A DNA stretch of 64,000 nucleotides from Rhizobium sp. L51/94. Its GTDB lineage: Bacteria > Pseudomonadota > Alphaproteobacteria > Rhizobiales > Rhizobiaceae. Of this stretch, positions 1 through 9,094 are shown piece after piece. The notes below the pieces were generated by a model. The model saw only the letters and a program-made list of their open reading frames with translations. It searched no databases and was not told the DNA's origin. The position numbers were made by a program, and so were the translations under genes. The stretch covers positions 2,474,001 to 2,538,000 of the forward strand of contig NZ_CP072141.1 of the NCBI RefSeq assembly GCF_019355555.1, written 5' to 3'. The stretch's first letter is position 1. Each line of letters opens with the position of its first letter.

Positions 1-575
1 TCGACAATCTCGGTCTCGAAGCGCTCGGCGTGAAGACCGATCGCGGCTGCGTTGTCATCGACGGCTACGGCAAGACCAACGTCCCCGGCATCTATGCGAT
101 CGGCGATGTCGCGGGTCCTCCGATGCTTGCCCATAAGGCCGAGCATGAAGGCGTCGTCTGCGTCGAGAAGATCGCCGGACTGCCGAATGTCCACGCCACC
201 GACAAGAGCAAGGTTCCCGGCTGCACCTACTGCAATCCGCAGGTGGCATCGGTCGGCCTTACAGAAGCCAAGGCCAAGGAACTCGGCCGCGACATCCGCG
301 TCGGCCGCTTTCCTTTCGCTGCCAACGGCAAGGCCATTGCGCTCGGCGAAGACCAGGGGCTTTGCAAGGTCATCTTCGACAACAAGACGGGCGAATTGCT
401 TGGCGCGCACATGGTCGGCGCCGAGGTCACCGAACTTATCCAGGGCTTCGTCATCGCGATGAACCTGGAGACGACGGAAGAAGAGCTCATGCACACCATC
501 TTCCCGCATCCGACGGTATCGGAGACGATGAAGGAAGCATCGCTGGACGCCTACGGCCGCGCGCTGAACGCTTGA
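1..575 (+). CDS. lpdA: Dihydrolipoyl dehydrogenase, C-terminal part (cut by window edge)
   Basis: This is the last ~190 residues of dihydrolipoamide dehydrogenase, the FAD/NAD enzyme (E3) that reoxidises lipoyl groups of 2-oxoacid dehydrogenase complexes. The reading frame is open from base 3, so the start lies outside the window. Seen: the end of the FAD domain (GIYAIGDVAG), the interface domain start (YCNPQVASVGLTE) and the active-site base motif HPTVSET near the C-terminus. The family is ~465 residues, so about 60% is missing here. The lipA gene 600 bases downstream fits, since lipoyl synthase makes the cofactor that E3 works on. Confidence 0.96.
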   Translation, partial: DNLGLEALGVKTDRGCVVIDGYGKTNVPGIYAIGDVAGPPMLAHKAEHEGVVCVEKIAGLPNVHATDKSKVPGCTYCNPQVASVGLTEAKAKELGRDIRVGRFPFAANGKAIALGEDQGLCKVIFDNKTGELLGAHMVGAEVTELIQGFVIAMNLETTEEELMHTIFPHPTVSETMKEASLDAYGRALNA

Positions 576-627
576 TAGACCGCTAAGCCGCCCTCTATTG
601 GAGCGGACCAATGCAAAGGAGATTATC

Positions 628-882
628 ATGTCAATTCTATCGCAGCCTTGGGTCGTATTCCTGCTGATCGGCCTCGTGGCGGGCTTCCTCGCCAGCCTAG
701 TAGTCGGCGGCGGCGGTTTGCTCAGCTGCCTGCTGAGCGGCGTCATCGGTGCGTTCGTCGGTGGCTTTCTGTTTCACGCGCTGGGCATCTCGCTCGGCAT
801 CCAAAATCTGCTGGTCGTGCAGATCATTCATGCGACCGTTGGCGCCATCATTGTGGTGTTGCTGGCGCGAGCGATAGCCTGA
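628..882 (+). CDS. Small GlsB/YeaQ/YmgE-like membrane protein
   Basis: An 84-residue, very hydrophobic protein with about three membrane segments and a glycine-rich first half (AGFLASLVVGGGGLLS), resembling the GlsB/YeaQ/YmgE (transglycosylase-associated) family of small stress-linked inner-membrane proteins. Biochemical function in this family is not established. I chose the ATG at 628 rather than an upstream in-frame start at 598 because AAAGGA lies just before it at 615-620 and the extra ten residues are polar and unlike the family. It sits between lpdA and a second GlsB-like gene 15 bases downstream and is probably cotranscribed with it. Confidence 0.8.
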   Translation: MSILSQPWVVFLLIGLVAGFLASLVVGGGGLLSCLLSGVIGAFVGGFLFHALGISLGIQNLLVVQIIHATVGAIIVVLLARAIA

Positions 883-897
883 GGCTAAGGGCAAATC

Positions 898-1143
898 ATG
901 GGCGTAGGTTGGATTGGCGCTATCATCATCGGCGGACTTGCTGGCTGGCTGGCCGGCAAGCTGATGGAAGCGCGTTATGGCATCCTCTTGAATATCGTGC
1001 TCGGCATCGTCGGATCGGTGGTGGCAAACGCCATCCTGACCCAGTTCCACATCGCCGTGGCAGACACACGCATGGGCTTTTTCATCACCGGTTTCCTCGG
1101 TGCCTGCATTCTGATATTTCTCGCCCGGCTCGTCCAGCGATAG
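898..1143 (+). CDS. GlsB/YeaQ/YmgE family stress-response membrane protein
   Basis: An 81-residue protein with the typical family opening ([20 protein letters not shown]), a middle segment [16 protein letters not shown] and a third membrane stretch near the end. These proteins span the inner membrane about three times and are often induced by stress; their molecular role is unknown. It follows the similar gene at 628-882 by 15 bases, suggesting a tandem pair, and is followed by lipA 31 bases later. A third member lies at 21642-21896 and is closer to this copy in its GGLAGWLA and NIILGIVGAIVAN segments than the first copy is. Confidence 0.88.
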   Translation: MGVGWIGAIIIGGLAGWLAGKLMEARYGILLNIVLGIVGSVVANAILTQFHIAVADTRMGFFITGFLGACILIFLARLVQR

Positions 1144-1174
1144 GTTTGTCGCTCTAGGCGGCAGAAAGAACGTT

Positions 1175-2146
1175 ATGGTCACGATTCTCGACACCATCAA
1201 TCCATCCGCCCTGCGCATCCGCCACCCGGAAAAGGCCCACAAGCCCGATACCGAAGTGCTGCGCAAGCCGGACTGGATCCGCGTCAAGGCCCCGACCTCG
1301 AAGGGCTACGCGGAAACGCGCGCCATCGTCAAGGAACACAAGCTCGTCACCGTCTGCGAAGAGGCGGGCTGCCCCAACATTGGCGAGTGCTGGGAGAAGA
1401 AGCACGCGACCTTCATGATCATGGGCGAGATCTGCACCCGCGCCTGTGCCTTCTGCAACGTCTCGACCGGCAAGCCCAATGCCCTCGACATGGCGGAGCC
1501 TGAAAACGTCGCCAAGGCCGTCAAGGAAATGGGCCTCAGCCACGTGGTCATTACGTCAGTCGACCGTGACGACCTCGCCGATGGCGGCGCCGAGCATTTC
1601 GAGAAGGTGATCTGGGCGATCCGGGCCTCGTCTCCGCTGACCACCATCGAGATCCTGACGCCTGACTTCCTGAAGAAGCCCGGTGCGCTGGAGCGGGTCG
1701 TCGCTGCCAAGCCCGACGTCTTCAACCACAACATGGAAACGGTGCCCGGCAACTACCTGACGGTCCGCCCCGGTGCACGCTATTTCCACTCCATCCGCCT
1801 GCTACAGCGCGTGAAGGAACTCGACCCGACAATGTTCACCAAGTCCGGCATCATGGTCGGCCTCGGCGAAGAGCGCAACGAAGTGCTGCAGCTGATGGAC
1901 GACCTGCGCACCGCCGATGTCGACTTCCTGACCATCGGCCAGTATCTGCAGCCGACCCGCAAGCACCATGCCGTGATGAGCTTCGTCACGCCGGACGAGT
2001 TCAAGTCCTACGAGACGGTTGCCTACACCAAGGGCTTCCTGATGGTGGCGTCCAGCCCCCTGACACGATCCTCCCACCACGCCGGAGACGATTTCGCGCG
2101 GCTTCGTGCGGCGCGCGAGCGAAAGGTGCTGATGGCGGCGGAGTAG
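1175..2146 (+). CDS. lipA: Lipoyl synthase
   Basis: Radical-SAM enzyme of 323 residues that inserts two sulfur atoms into octanoyl groups bound to E2/H proteins, making lipoate. Both iron-sulfur clusters are visible: the auxiliary cluster cysteines in [12 protein letters not shown] (about residues 61-72) and the radical-[11 protein letters not shown] motif (about 87-94). The conserved C-terminal RSSHHAG, whose serine ligates the auxiliary cluster in this family, is present. Length matches the family. The gene lies in the lpdA-lipA neighbourhood usual for rhizobia, 31 bases after a small membrane-protein gene. Octanoyltransferase LipB is not in the window. Confidence 0.97.
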   Translation: MVTILDTINPSALRIRHPEKAHKPDTEVLRKPDWIRVKAPTSKGYAETRAIVKEHKLVTVCEEAGCPNIGECWEKKHATFMIMGEICTRACAFCNVSTGKPNALDMAEPENVAKAVKEMGLSHVVITSVDRDDLADGGAEHFEKVIWAIRASSPLTTIEILTPDFLKKPGALERVVAAKPDVFNHNMETVPGNYLTVRPGARYFHSIRLLQRVKELDPTMFTKSGIMVGLGEERNEVLQLMDDLRTADVDFLTIGQYLQPTRKHHAVMSFVTPDEFKSYETVAYTKGFLMVASSPLTRSSHHAGDDFARLRAARERKVLMAAE

Positions 2147-2312
2147 GCGGCACTACTGGAGTGAGCCTGTTCTGTCCGACCAACTGAGGTTGGAATGGTG
2201 ATCTCCCGCTGTCATCCGCCGGTCATCGAAGCGGTTTAGGGCGTCGTCCGCGAATAGCAGCCTTGGTCTCTGAGGTTCGATGAGGGCAGGGCGATCAACG
2301 CGGAGGCAGGCG

Positions 2313-2906
2313 ATGACTGCATTAACGAAGCCCGAGGCCCCGAACTACCTGACTGATATCACAGACGTGGCCGGTCGCATCGCAAAAGCCAGTCGCATCA
2401 TGGTGATCGGTTGCTCCGGCGGCGGTAAATCGACCTTGTCGCAATATCTGGCCGCACGCTTCGGCCTCACCTATGTCTCGATCGATCGTGATATTCTCTG
2501 GCTCCCCGGCTGGGCTCAGCGCGACAAGCAGGAACAGCGGCGGCTGATGGCCGAAAAGGTGCAGGAGGACAGATGGGCCTTCGACGGTACCGGTCCCACC
2601 AGTTTTGACATCCGCCTCCCTCGCACCGACATCGTCATCTGGGTGCGCATGCCGCGTCTTCTCTGCATCTGGGGAATAACGACGCGCTGGTTCCGATGGA
2701 TCGGCCGAACGCGGCCCGAGATGGCGCCTGGTTGTCCCGAGAAGCTCGATTGGGAGTTCCTGCGCTATGTCTGGACGTTCGACAATCGCTTTGCGCCCCT
2801 GGTGGTCGCTTCGCTGGTGCAGAACGGACCCAATGTTCCCGTTTTCCAACTAAAATCGCGCCGCCAGATGCGCAGGCTTCTTGATCTTCTGGGTCCGCCC
2901 GCTTAA
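2313..2906 (+). CDS. FlaR-like P-loop NTPase (adenylate-kinase-like)
   Basis: A 197-residue protein with one P-loop, GCSGGGKST, about 30 residues from the start, followed by a kinase-like pattern (SIDRDILWLPGW) and a central segment RWAFDGTGPTSFDIRLPRTD that resembles the substrate-binding part of adenylate-kinase-type folds. It looks like the family often labelled DNA topology modulation protein FlaR; that label rests on old genetic work and the true substrate is unknown. The ATG at 2313 is preferred over one at 2280 because GGAGG lies at 2302-2306 and the extra residues are basic and low in complexity. A 166-base gap separates it from lipA. Confidence 0.8.
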   Translation: MTALTKPEAPNYLTDITDVAGRIAKASRIMVIGCSGGGKSTLSQYLAARFGLTYVSIDRDILWLPGWAQRDKQEQRRLMAEKVQEDRWAFDGTGPTSFDIRLPRTDIVIWVRMPRLLCIWGITTRWFRWIGRTRPEMAPGCPEKLDWEFLRYVWTFDNRFAPLVVASLVQNGPNVPVFQLKSRRQMRRLLDLLGPPA

Positions 2907-2915
2907 TTGCCGCTC

Positions 2916-3362
2916 ATGCCAAAGTTCGAAACCCACCGTCCTGTTCCCCATACGCCCGATCAGATGTTCGACCTCGTCGCCGATGTCGAGCGCTATCCGG
3001 AATTTCTGCCGCTCTGCAACGGCCTCGTGGTGCGCAGCCGCAAGGAGCGCGACGGCAAGACCTTGCTGGTTGCCGACATGACGGTGGGCTACAAGGCCAT
3101 CCGCGAGACCTTCACCACACAGGTGCTGCTCAACCGGGCGGAGCACGCCATCGACGTGCAGTACATCGACGGCCCCTTCAAATATCTCGACAACCGCTGG
3201 CGCTTCCAGCCCGACGGAAACGGGGGCTGCACCATCGACTTCTTCATCGACTACGAATTCAAGAGCCGTATTCTCGGCGCGCTGATGGGCTCGATGTTCG
3301 ACAGGGCGTTCCGCATGTTCACGGAAGCCTTCGAGACCCGGGCCGGCAAGATCTACGCCTGA
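2916..3362 (+). CDS. COQ10/RatA-like START-domain protein (ubiquinone-binding type)
   Basis: A 148-residue single START/SRPBCC-like domain. The opening ([26 protein letters not shown]) and the end ([20 protein letters not shown]) are typical of the COQ10 family, whose members bind ubiquinone and support respiration in mitochondria and proteobacteria. The E. coli homologue was named RatA, so automatic annotation may call it a toxin; nothing here supports a toxin-antitoxin pair. The ATG at 2916 matches usual family starts; a TTG at 2907 directly abutting the previous stop is also possible. Its end overlaps the convergent cinA-like gene by 10 bases. Confidence 0.9.
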   Translation: MPKFETHRPVPHTPDQMFDLVADVERYPEFLPLCNGLVVRSRKERDGKTLLVADMTVGYKAIRETFTTQVLLNRAEHAIDVQYIDGPFKYLDNRWRFQPDGNGGCTIDFFIDYEFKSRILGALMGSMFDRAFRMFTEAFETRAGKIYA

Positions 3363-3853
3363 GCGAGATCCAGCAGCATCTCCAGCGCGGTCGCCACGGT
3401 TGCCAGCCGCACGGAATCCCGACCGAGATCGCCATAGCGCATCTCACGATGAACGATCGCGCCGCTGCGGGCACGAGCGGCGAGGTGCACGAGCCCGACC
3501 GGTTTTTCGGCGGAGCCGCCGCCCGGACCGGCAATGCCGGTGACGGCAACGGCAAGCGCTGCATGCGAGCGGAACAGGGCGCCCTGAACCATCTGCAGCG
3601 CGGTCTCTGCAGACACAGCGCCATAGGCCACAAGCGTCGCTTCCTGCACCCCGAGCATCTCCATCTTCGCCGTGTTGGTATAGGTGACGAAGCCACGGTC
3701 TACCACTGCCGACGACCCGGCGACATCCGTGAGCGAGCCGGCAATCAGGCCGCCCGTACAGGATTCCGCAGTGGCCACCATGAAGCCGCGCGACTTGCAA
3801 AGCGTGACAAGCCGGGCCGCGAGTGTTGCGACCGGATCGGTAAAGGTGCTCAT
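3353..3853 (-). CDS. CinA C-terminal domain protein (nicotinamide-nucleotide amidase type)
   Basis: A 166-residue protein made only of the CinA C-terminal domain. Seen: the family motif [21 protein letters not shown] near residue 30 and [19 protein letters not shown] near residue 100. Family members hydrolyse nicotinamide mononucleotide to nicotinate mononucleotide in the pyridine-nucleotide cycle; the N-terminal molybdopterin-binding-like domain of full CinA is absent, as in many proteobacterial paralogues. Its ATG overlaps the ispDF stop (ATGA, 4 bases), so the two are translationally coupled. Confidence 0.93.
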   Translation of the reverse strand: MSTFTDPVATLAARLVTLCKSRGFMVATAESCTGGLIAGSLTDVAGSSAVVDRGFVTYTNTAKMEMLGVQEATLVAYGAVSAETALQMVQGALFRSHAALAVAVTGIAGPGGGSAEKPVGLVHLAARARSGAIVHREMRYGDLGRDSVRLATVATALEMLLDLAQA

Positions 3854-5058
3854 GGCTTGTTGCTCCTGTAGACCACTGTCGCCGTCGCAATCGCCGCAAT
3901 GCCCTCGCGGCGGCCGATAAAGCCGATTTCCTCGTTCGTGGTCGCCTTGACCGAGCAGCGGTCGAGACTGATTCCGAGGCATTCCGAGAGCTTCTGGCGC
4001 ATTTCGAGCCGGTGCGGGCCGATCTTTGGCGCTTCGGCGATCAGCGTCACATCGGCATTCATGATCGTCCCGCCAGCATCGCGAACGATCCGGGCAGCAT
4101 GCTCGATGAAGATCCGCGATGCGGCTCCTCGCCACTGCGGGTCGCTTGGCGGGAAGTGATCGCCGATATCGCCTGCACCGCAGGTGGCAAGCAGCGCATC
4201 GGTCAGGGCATGCAGCGCCACGTCGGCGTCTGAATGGCCTTTCAGCCGCTGGTCATGGGGCAGGAATATGCCGCAGAGAGTGACACCGTCGCCGGGCTCC
4301 AGTTGATGTACGTCGTAGCCGTTGCCGGTCCGCACGTCGGGAAGGTTTGCCGACATTCTCTCATCTGCCATGCTGATATCCCTTGCGATCGTCAGTTTGA
4401 TGTTGTCCGGGCTACCGGCCACCAGTTGGACCGGCAGACCTGCCCATTCGGCAATCGATGCATCATCCGTGAAATCCGACCGACCGTCGAGCGCGGCCTT
4501 TTCATGGGCGGCAAGAATAGCGGTAAGCTCGAAGGCCTGCGGCGTCTGGGCAGCGTAGAGCCCGGCGCGGGCAACGGTTTCAACCACGAGACCGACAGAG
4601 CCGAGCCGCTTCAGCGTATCGGCGACCTGTATCGCAGGCAGCACGGCCGAGGCGCCGTTGTCGAGCGCGGTCATGATCTCGTCGAGGAGGGTATGGTTAA
4701 AAAACGGGCGGACCGCATCGTGGATCAGCACATGAGTGACGTCGGCAGCCTCCAGCGACCTCAGGCCGGCCAGCACGGATTGCTGGCGTGTCTCGCCGCC
4801 AAATACGGTGGAGACCGATGCTGCTTCGCTGATTCCCCCAAGCGCCTTCGCCAGCAGCGCTTCGTCATCACGATGAATAACCACGACTATTTGCAAAGGC
4901 TGGCGCCACGTCATAAAGCCTTCAAGCGTATGGGCGATAATCGCCTTGCCGCCGATCGGACGATACTGCTTCGGCCCGTCTTCCGGTGAACCTGCCCGCT
5001 CGCCCCGCCCGGCCGCAACGACGATAATTCCGATCTTGATCGGTTGCTTTGCGTGCAT
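3850..5058 (-). CDS. ispDF: Bifunctional IspD/IspF isoprenoid enzyme
   Basis: A fusion of 2-C-methyl-D-erythritol 4-phosphate cytidylyltransferase (IspD, about residues 8-225) and 2-C-methyl-D-erythritol 2,4-cyclodiphosphate synthase (IspF, about 243-400), two steps of the MEP pathway to isoprenoids. IspD motifs: [20 protein letters not shown] and [11 protein letters not shown]. IspF motifs: [28 protein letters not shown] (metal-binding His and Asp) and [13 protein letters not shown]. The ATG at 5058 is preferred over a TTG at 5088 because AGGAC stands just before it. IspE, the enzyme between these two steps, is not in the window. It diverges from dusB. Confidence 0.97.
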   Translation of the reverse strand: MHAKQPIKIGIIVVAAGRGERAGSPEDGPKQYRPIGGKAIIAHTLEGFMTWRQPLQIVVVIHRDDEALLAKALGGISEAASVSTVFGGETRQQSVLAGLRSLEAADVTHVLIHDAVRPFFNHTLLDEIMTALDNGASAVLPAIQVADTLKRLGSVGLVVETVARAGLYAAQTPQAFELTAILAAHEKAALDGRSDFTDDASIAEWAGLPVQLVAGSPDNIKLTIARDISMADERMSANLPDVRTGNGYDVHQLEPGDGVTLCGIFLPHDQRLKGHSDADVALHALTDALLATCGAGDIGDHFPPSDPQWRGAASRIFIEHAARIVRDAGGTIMNADVTLIAEAPKIGPHRLEMRQKLSECLGISLDRCSVKATTNEEIGFIGRREGIAAIATATVVYRSNKP

Positions 5059-5232
5059 TTGCGTCCTAAACCCCGGATTGTCAGTCAAGTTCTGAAAGCG
5101 GGTCTATCGTCTCCCCCCGGGCTTTTCCAGCATTTGCCCAAAAAATATCGAGCACCTCCGAAAGCGCTTGGCAAGCATCGTAATTGTGGCTAAAAATAGT
5201 GCAAATTCCTCGCGTGCCCGAAAGATAACCGA

Positions 5233-6228
5233 TTGTCAGCCATCGACATTGCATCCCCTTTGTCCATCGGGCCTGTCCAGATTAGAAACCGGGTGGTGCT
5301 TGCGCCGATGTCCGGGGTGACGGATCTGCCCTTTCGCCAACTGGCAATGTGCTTCGGTGCGGGCCTTGTCGTCACTGAAATGGTGGCGAGCCGCGAGCTC
5401 GTTCAGGACACGGCAGAATCCTGGTCGCGCCTCAAGCATGCAGGTCTAAAGCCCCATATGGTGCAACTTGCCGGTCGCGATGCCTACTGGCTGGCGGAAG
5501 CTGCGAAGATTGCCGCCGGAAACGGCGCAGATATCATCGATATCAACATGGGTTGCCCGGCCAAGAAGGTCATTGGCGGCTATGCCGGTTCGGCCCTGAT
5601 GCGCGAGCCCGATCATGCACTGTCGCTGATCGAGGCAACGGTCAACGCCGTCGACGTGCCGGTAACGCTGAAGATGCGCCTTGGATGGGACGAGAAGTCC
5701 ATCAATGCCCCCGATATCGCAAGGCGCGCCGAGCAGGCCGGCATCAAGCTCGTCACGATCCACGGTAGAACGCGCATGCAGTTCTATCAGGGGCGCGCCG
5801 ATTGGGATGCGATCCGCGCAGTGCGCGACGCTGTCTCCATTCCCCTGGTTGCAAACGGCGATGTCGAGACATCCGGGGACGTTGCCGAGATCCTCCGTCG
5901 CTCGGGCGCCGATGCCGTCATGGTGGGACGCGGATGCCAGGGGCGACCCTGGCACGCCGGTTTCCTTGCCGGCCATGCAGCCCCTTCGGCAACCGAGATC
6001 GCCGACATTGCTGTCGACCATTATCACGCCATGCTCGAATTCCATGGTGCTCAGGTCGGCTTGCGTCATGCGCGCAAGCACCTGGGTTGGTATCTCGATC
6101 GCCATGCGCCGGCCTTCGACAAATCGGTCATCATGACATCGACCGATGCAGGGCAGGTGGCATCGCTTTTACACGAGGCGCTGTCCGGTCAATCGGGCGG
6201 CTCCCAAATGACGCAGGAGGCAGCATGA
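5233..6228 (+). CDS. dusB: tRNA-dihydrouridine synthase B (NifR3)
   Basis: FMN enzyme of 331 residues that reduces uridines in the tRNA D-loop. Seen: the FMN-binding opening [18 protein letters not shown], the catalytic cysteine in NMGCPAKKV (about residue 109) and the phosphate-binding end [16 protein letters not shown]. The start is a TTG at 5233; no in-frame ATG precedes the conserved core. The gene was first known as nifR3 because it heads the ntrBC operon in alphaproteobacteria. That holds here: its stop overlaps the ntrB ATG by 4 bases, so nitrogen-kinase expression probably depends on the promoter before dusB. Confidence 0.96.
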   Translation: MSAIDIASPLSIGPVQIRNRVVLAPMSGVTDLPFRQLAMCFGAGLVVTEMVASRELVQDTAESWSRLKHAGLKPHMVQLAGRDAYWLAEAAKIAAGNGADIIDINMGCPAKKVIGGYAGSALMREPDHALSLIEATVNAVDVPVTLKMRLGWDEKSINAPDIARRAEQAGIKLVTIHGRTRMQFYQGRADWDAIRAVRDAVSIPLVANGDVETSGDVAEILRRSGADAVMVGRGCQGRPWHAGFLAGHAAPSATEIADIAVDHYHAMLEFHGAQVGLRHARKHLGWYLDRHAPAFDKSVIMTSTDAGQVASLLHEALSGQSGGSQMTQEAA

Positions 6229-7373
6229 CTTCCGGGTCAAAACACGAGCCCGCCGGCCACACCGTTGCCATGGCGGTGCTCAACGCCATCCAGAACCCCG
6301 TCGTCATGGTCGACGAGGCCGGCCTGATGGTTTTTGCCAACTGGGAGGCCGAGGCATTCTTCGGCGCCAGTGCCTCGCATCTGGCGCGCTACAATATCTC
6401 GACCTTCATTCCTTTTGGCAGCCCTTTGATCGGACTGATAGACCAGGTGCGCGAACGCCGCGCGCCGGTCAGCGAATACCGCGTCGACCTGAGTTCGCCG
6501 CGCCTCGGCCAGGACAAGCTTGTCGACATCTACGTGGCGCCGGTGGTGAGCGAGCCCGGCTGCGTCGTGATTGTCTTCCAGGAACGCTCGATGGCCGACA
6601 AGATCGACCGTCAACTGACGCACAGAGCCGCAGCCCGTTCCGTTACCGGTCTCGCCTCGATGCTCGCCCATGAAATCAAGAACCCGCTTTCGGGCATTCG
6701 CGGCGCCGCCCAGTTGCTCGAACAGTCGGCTGCAGACGATGACCGCGCCCTGACCCGTCTGATCTGCGACGAGACCGACCGGATCGTATCGCTCGTCGAC
6801 CGCATGGAAGTGTTCTCCGACGAGCGACCGGTCGACCGGACGCCGGTCAATATCCACTCCGTGCTCGACCGGGTGAAGGCCGTCGCCAAGGCGGGCTTCG
6901 GGCGCAACATCAAGATCACCGAGAACTACGATCCGTCGTTGCCAGCCGTCTACGCCAACCGGGACCAGCTTGTGCAGGTCTTTCTCAACCTCATCAAGAA
7001 CGCCGCTGAGGCCGTTGCCGACCGCCCCGATGGCGAGATCGTGCTGACCACCGCCTATCGACCGGGCATTCGGCTTTCGGTTGCCGGCTCGCGCGAAAAG
7101 ATTTCGCTGCCGCTGGAGTTCTGCGTCATCGACAATGGACCGGGCGTGCCGGCCGATTTGCTGCCGCACCTGTTCGATCCGTTCATCACCACCAAGACCA
7201 ACGGCACCGGCCTCGGCCTTGCGCTGGTCGCCAAGATCATTGGCGATCACGGCGGCATTGTCGAATGCGACAGCCAGAACCACAAGACCACCTTCCGCGT
7301 TTTGATGCCGGCTTCCAAGGGTACCACTCCCGAAGACTCCCTTCCCGCGAACACCACAGGATCTTCCAGATGA
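6225..7373 (+). CDS. ntrB: Nitrogen sensor histidine kinase NtrB
   Basis: Cytosolic two-component kinase of 382 residues that phosphorylates or dephosphorylates NtrC according to PII status. Domains: PAS (about 15-115), HisKA with the phosphorylated His in [11 protein letters not shown] (about residue 149), and HATPase with N-box [11 protein letters not shown]1 box DNGPGVP and G2 box GTGLGLAL. No membrane segment. The open frame extends far upstream inside dusB, but the ATG at 6225 has AGGAGG at 6215-6220 and overlaps the dusB stop as ATGA. The stop likewise overlaps the ntrC ATG, giving a tightly coupled dusB-ntrB-ntrC operon. Its PII partner glnB is at 52698-53036. Confidence 0.97.
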   Translation: MTSGSKHEPAGHTVAMAVLNAIQNPVVMVDEAGLMVFANWEAEAFFGASASHLARYNISTFIPFGSPLIGLIDQVRERRAPVSEYRVDLSSPRLGQDKLVDIYVAPVVSEPGCVVIVFQERSMADKIDRQLTHRAAARSVTGLASMLAHEIKNPLSGIRGAAQLLEQSAADDDRALTRLICDETDRIVSLVDRMEVFSDERPVDRTPVNIHSVLDRVKAVAKAGFGRNIKITENYDPSLPAVYANRDQLVQVFLNLIKNAAEAVADRPDGEIVLTTAYRPGIRLSVAGSREKISLPLEFCVIDNGPGVPADLLPHLFDPFITTKTNGTGLGLALVAKIIGDHGGIVECDSQNHKTTFRVLMPASKGTTPEDSLPANTTGSSR

Positions 7374-8821
7374 CTGCTACGATACTTGTCGCTGACGACG
7401 ATGCGGCCATTCGCACAGTTCTCAACCAGGCCCTCAGCCGGGCAGGGTACGATGTGCGCATCACGTCCAATGCCGCCACGCTCTGGCGCTGGATTTCCGC
7501 CGGCGAGGGCGATCTTGTGGTCACCGACGTGGTGATGCCCGACGAGAACGCCTTCGACCTGCTGCCGCGCATCAAGAAGGCAAGGCCTGAACTGCCTGTG
7601 CTGGTGATGAGCGCGCAGAATACGTTCATGACGGCGATCAAGGCGTCGGAGAAGGGGGCCTACGACTACCTGCCGAAGCCGTTCGACCTTACCGAACTGA
7701 TCGCCATCATCGGCCGCGCGCTCGCCGAGCCGAAGCGTCGCCCGATGAAGATCGAGGACGACATGCAGGACGGAATGCCACTCGTCGGCCGTTCGGCGGC
7801 GATGCAGGAAATCTACCGGGTGCTCGCCCGCCTGATGCAGACCGACCTGACGCTGATGATCACCGGCGAATCGGGCACCGGCAAAGAGCTCGTCGCCCGG
7901 GCGCTACACGACTACGGTAAGCGCCGAAACGGTCCCTTCGTCGCCATCAACATGGCAGCCATTCCGCGAGACCTGATCGAATCGGAACTGTTCGGCCATG
8001 AAAAGGGAGCCTTCACCGGCGCCCAGAATCGCTCGACAGGTCGTTTCGAGCAGGCCGAGGGCGGCACGCTGTTCCTGGATGAAATCGGCGACATGCCGAT
8101 GGATGCCCAGACCCGATTGCTGCGCGTTCTGCAGCAGGGGGAGTACACCACAGTCGGTGGTCGCACGCCGATCCGCACCGATGTCCGCATTGTCGCGGCT
8201 ACCAACAAGGATCTGAAGCAGGCGATCAACCAGGGCGTTTTCCGCGAAGACCTGTATTACCGCCTCAACGTCGTGCCGCTGCGCCTGCCGCCGCTGCGCG
8301 ACCGCGCCGAGGACATTCCTGATCTGGTCCGCCATTTCATCCAGCAGGCCGAAAAAGAAGGTCTCGGTACCAAGCGATTCGACACCGAAGCGCTTGAGCT
8401 GATGAAAGCCTATCCGTGGCCCGGCAACGTCCGCGAGCTGGAAAACCTCATCCGACGCCTGATGGCGCTCTATCCGCAGGAAGTCATCACCCGCGAGATC
8501 ATCGATTCGGAACTCCGCGCCGATGTCGCCGACAGCCCGATCGACAAGGGCCCGGTACGCACGGGAACGATGACCATCGCCCAGGCGGTGGAAGAAAACA
8601 TGCGCGCCTATTTCACCAGCTTCGGCGATAACCTGCCACCGCCCGGCCTTTACGATCGCGTTCTCACGGAGCTCGAATATCCGCTGATTCTGGCCGCGCT
8701 GACGGCCACACGGGGTAACCAGATCAAGGCGGCCGATCTCCTCGGTCTCAACCGCAATACTTTGCGCAAGAAGATCCGGGAACTGGGCGTCTCCGTGTAC
8801 CGCAGTTCGCGCACGGCTTGA
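7370..8821 (+). CDS. ntrC: Nitrogen regulation response regulator NtrC
   Basis: Sigma-54-dependent activator of 483 residues. Receiver domain 1-120 with acidic pocket ADDDAA and phosphoacceptor Asp in [11 protein letters not shown] (about residue 54); AAA+ domain with Walker A GESGTGKE (about 166), an intact GAFTGA sigma-54 contact loop (about 215), Walker [13 protein letters not shown]-terminal Fis-type helix-turn-helix ([20 protein letters not shown]). Unlike the NtrX encoded 2.5 kb downstream, it has everything needed to drive sigma-54 promoters, and one such promoter stands before glnB at 53096-53111. The start overlaps the ntrB stop as ATGA. A longer upstream frame from 7265 is rejected because it lies in ntrB. 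Confidence 0.98.
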   Translation: MTATILVADDDAAIRTVLNQALSRAGYDVRITSNAATLWRWISAGEGDLVVTDVVMPDENAFDLLPRIKKARPELPVLVMSAQNTFMTAIKASEKGAYDYLPKPFDLTELIAIIGRALAEPKRRPMKIEDDMQDGMPLVGRSAAMQEIYRVLARLMQTDLTLMITGESGTGKELVARALHDYGKRRNGPFVAINMAAIPRDLIESELFGHEKGAFTGAQNRSTGRFEQAEGGTLFLDEIGDMPMDAQTRLLRVLQQGEYTTVGGRTPIRTDVRIVAATNKDLKQAINQGVFREDLYYRLNVVPLRLPPLRDRAEDIPDLVRHFIQQAEKEGLGTKRFDTEALELMKAYPWPGNVRELENLIRRLMALYPQEVITREIIDSELRADVADSPIDKGPVRTGTMTIAQAVEENMRAYFTSFGDNLPPPGLYDRVLTELEYPLILAALTATRGNQIKAADLLGLNRNTLRKKIRELGVSVYRSSRTA

Positions 8822-9094
8822 CAACCGCCTCGCAACCGTTGCATTTTCGCCACAATGCGTTGCTTAAAGGTCACGCAGCCGGTGGAGGAATTTCCGAGGC
8901 GGTCTTGCGACAATCGCAATGTATCGAAGCTGTCTGAAGGTTGATGCACTCACAGTGTGCCGACTCCTGGCCAACTCGACGTTGTGACGGGTAGGTTACC
9001 CTCCTGGTCGCAGATTGCCGAATGCTGTGTCCTGCAAACCCGGTTTATCCAGTGGGCCAAGCGCTTCCGAGCGCCGGTGCCGGGAGACGAATGT

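Noticed and set aside
2916..3362. RatA-type toxin of a toxin-antitoxin pair.
   Set aside because: The sequence fits the COQ10/START ubiquinone-binding family, and there is no adjacent antitoxin-like gene. The toxin name comes from a single homologue.
5188..5202. Sigma-54-like element before dusB (GGC ... GTGC).
   Set aside because: The spacing between GG and GC is eleven bases, not ten, so it should not work as a sigma-54 promoter. dusB-ntrBC is better explained by a sigma-70 promoter that I could not pinpoint.
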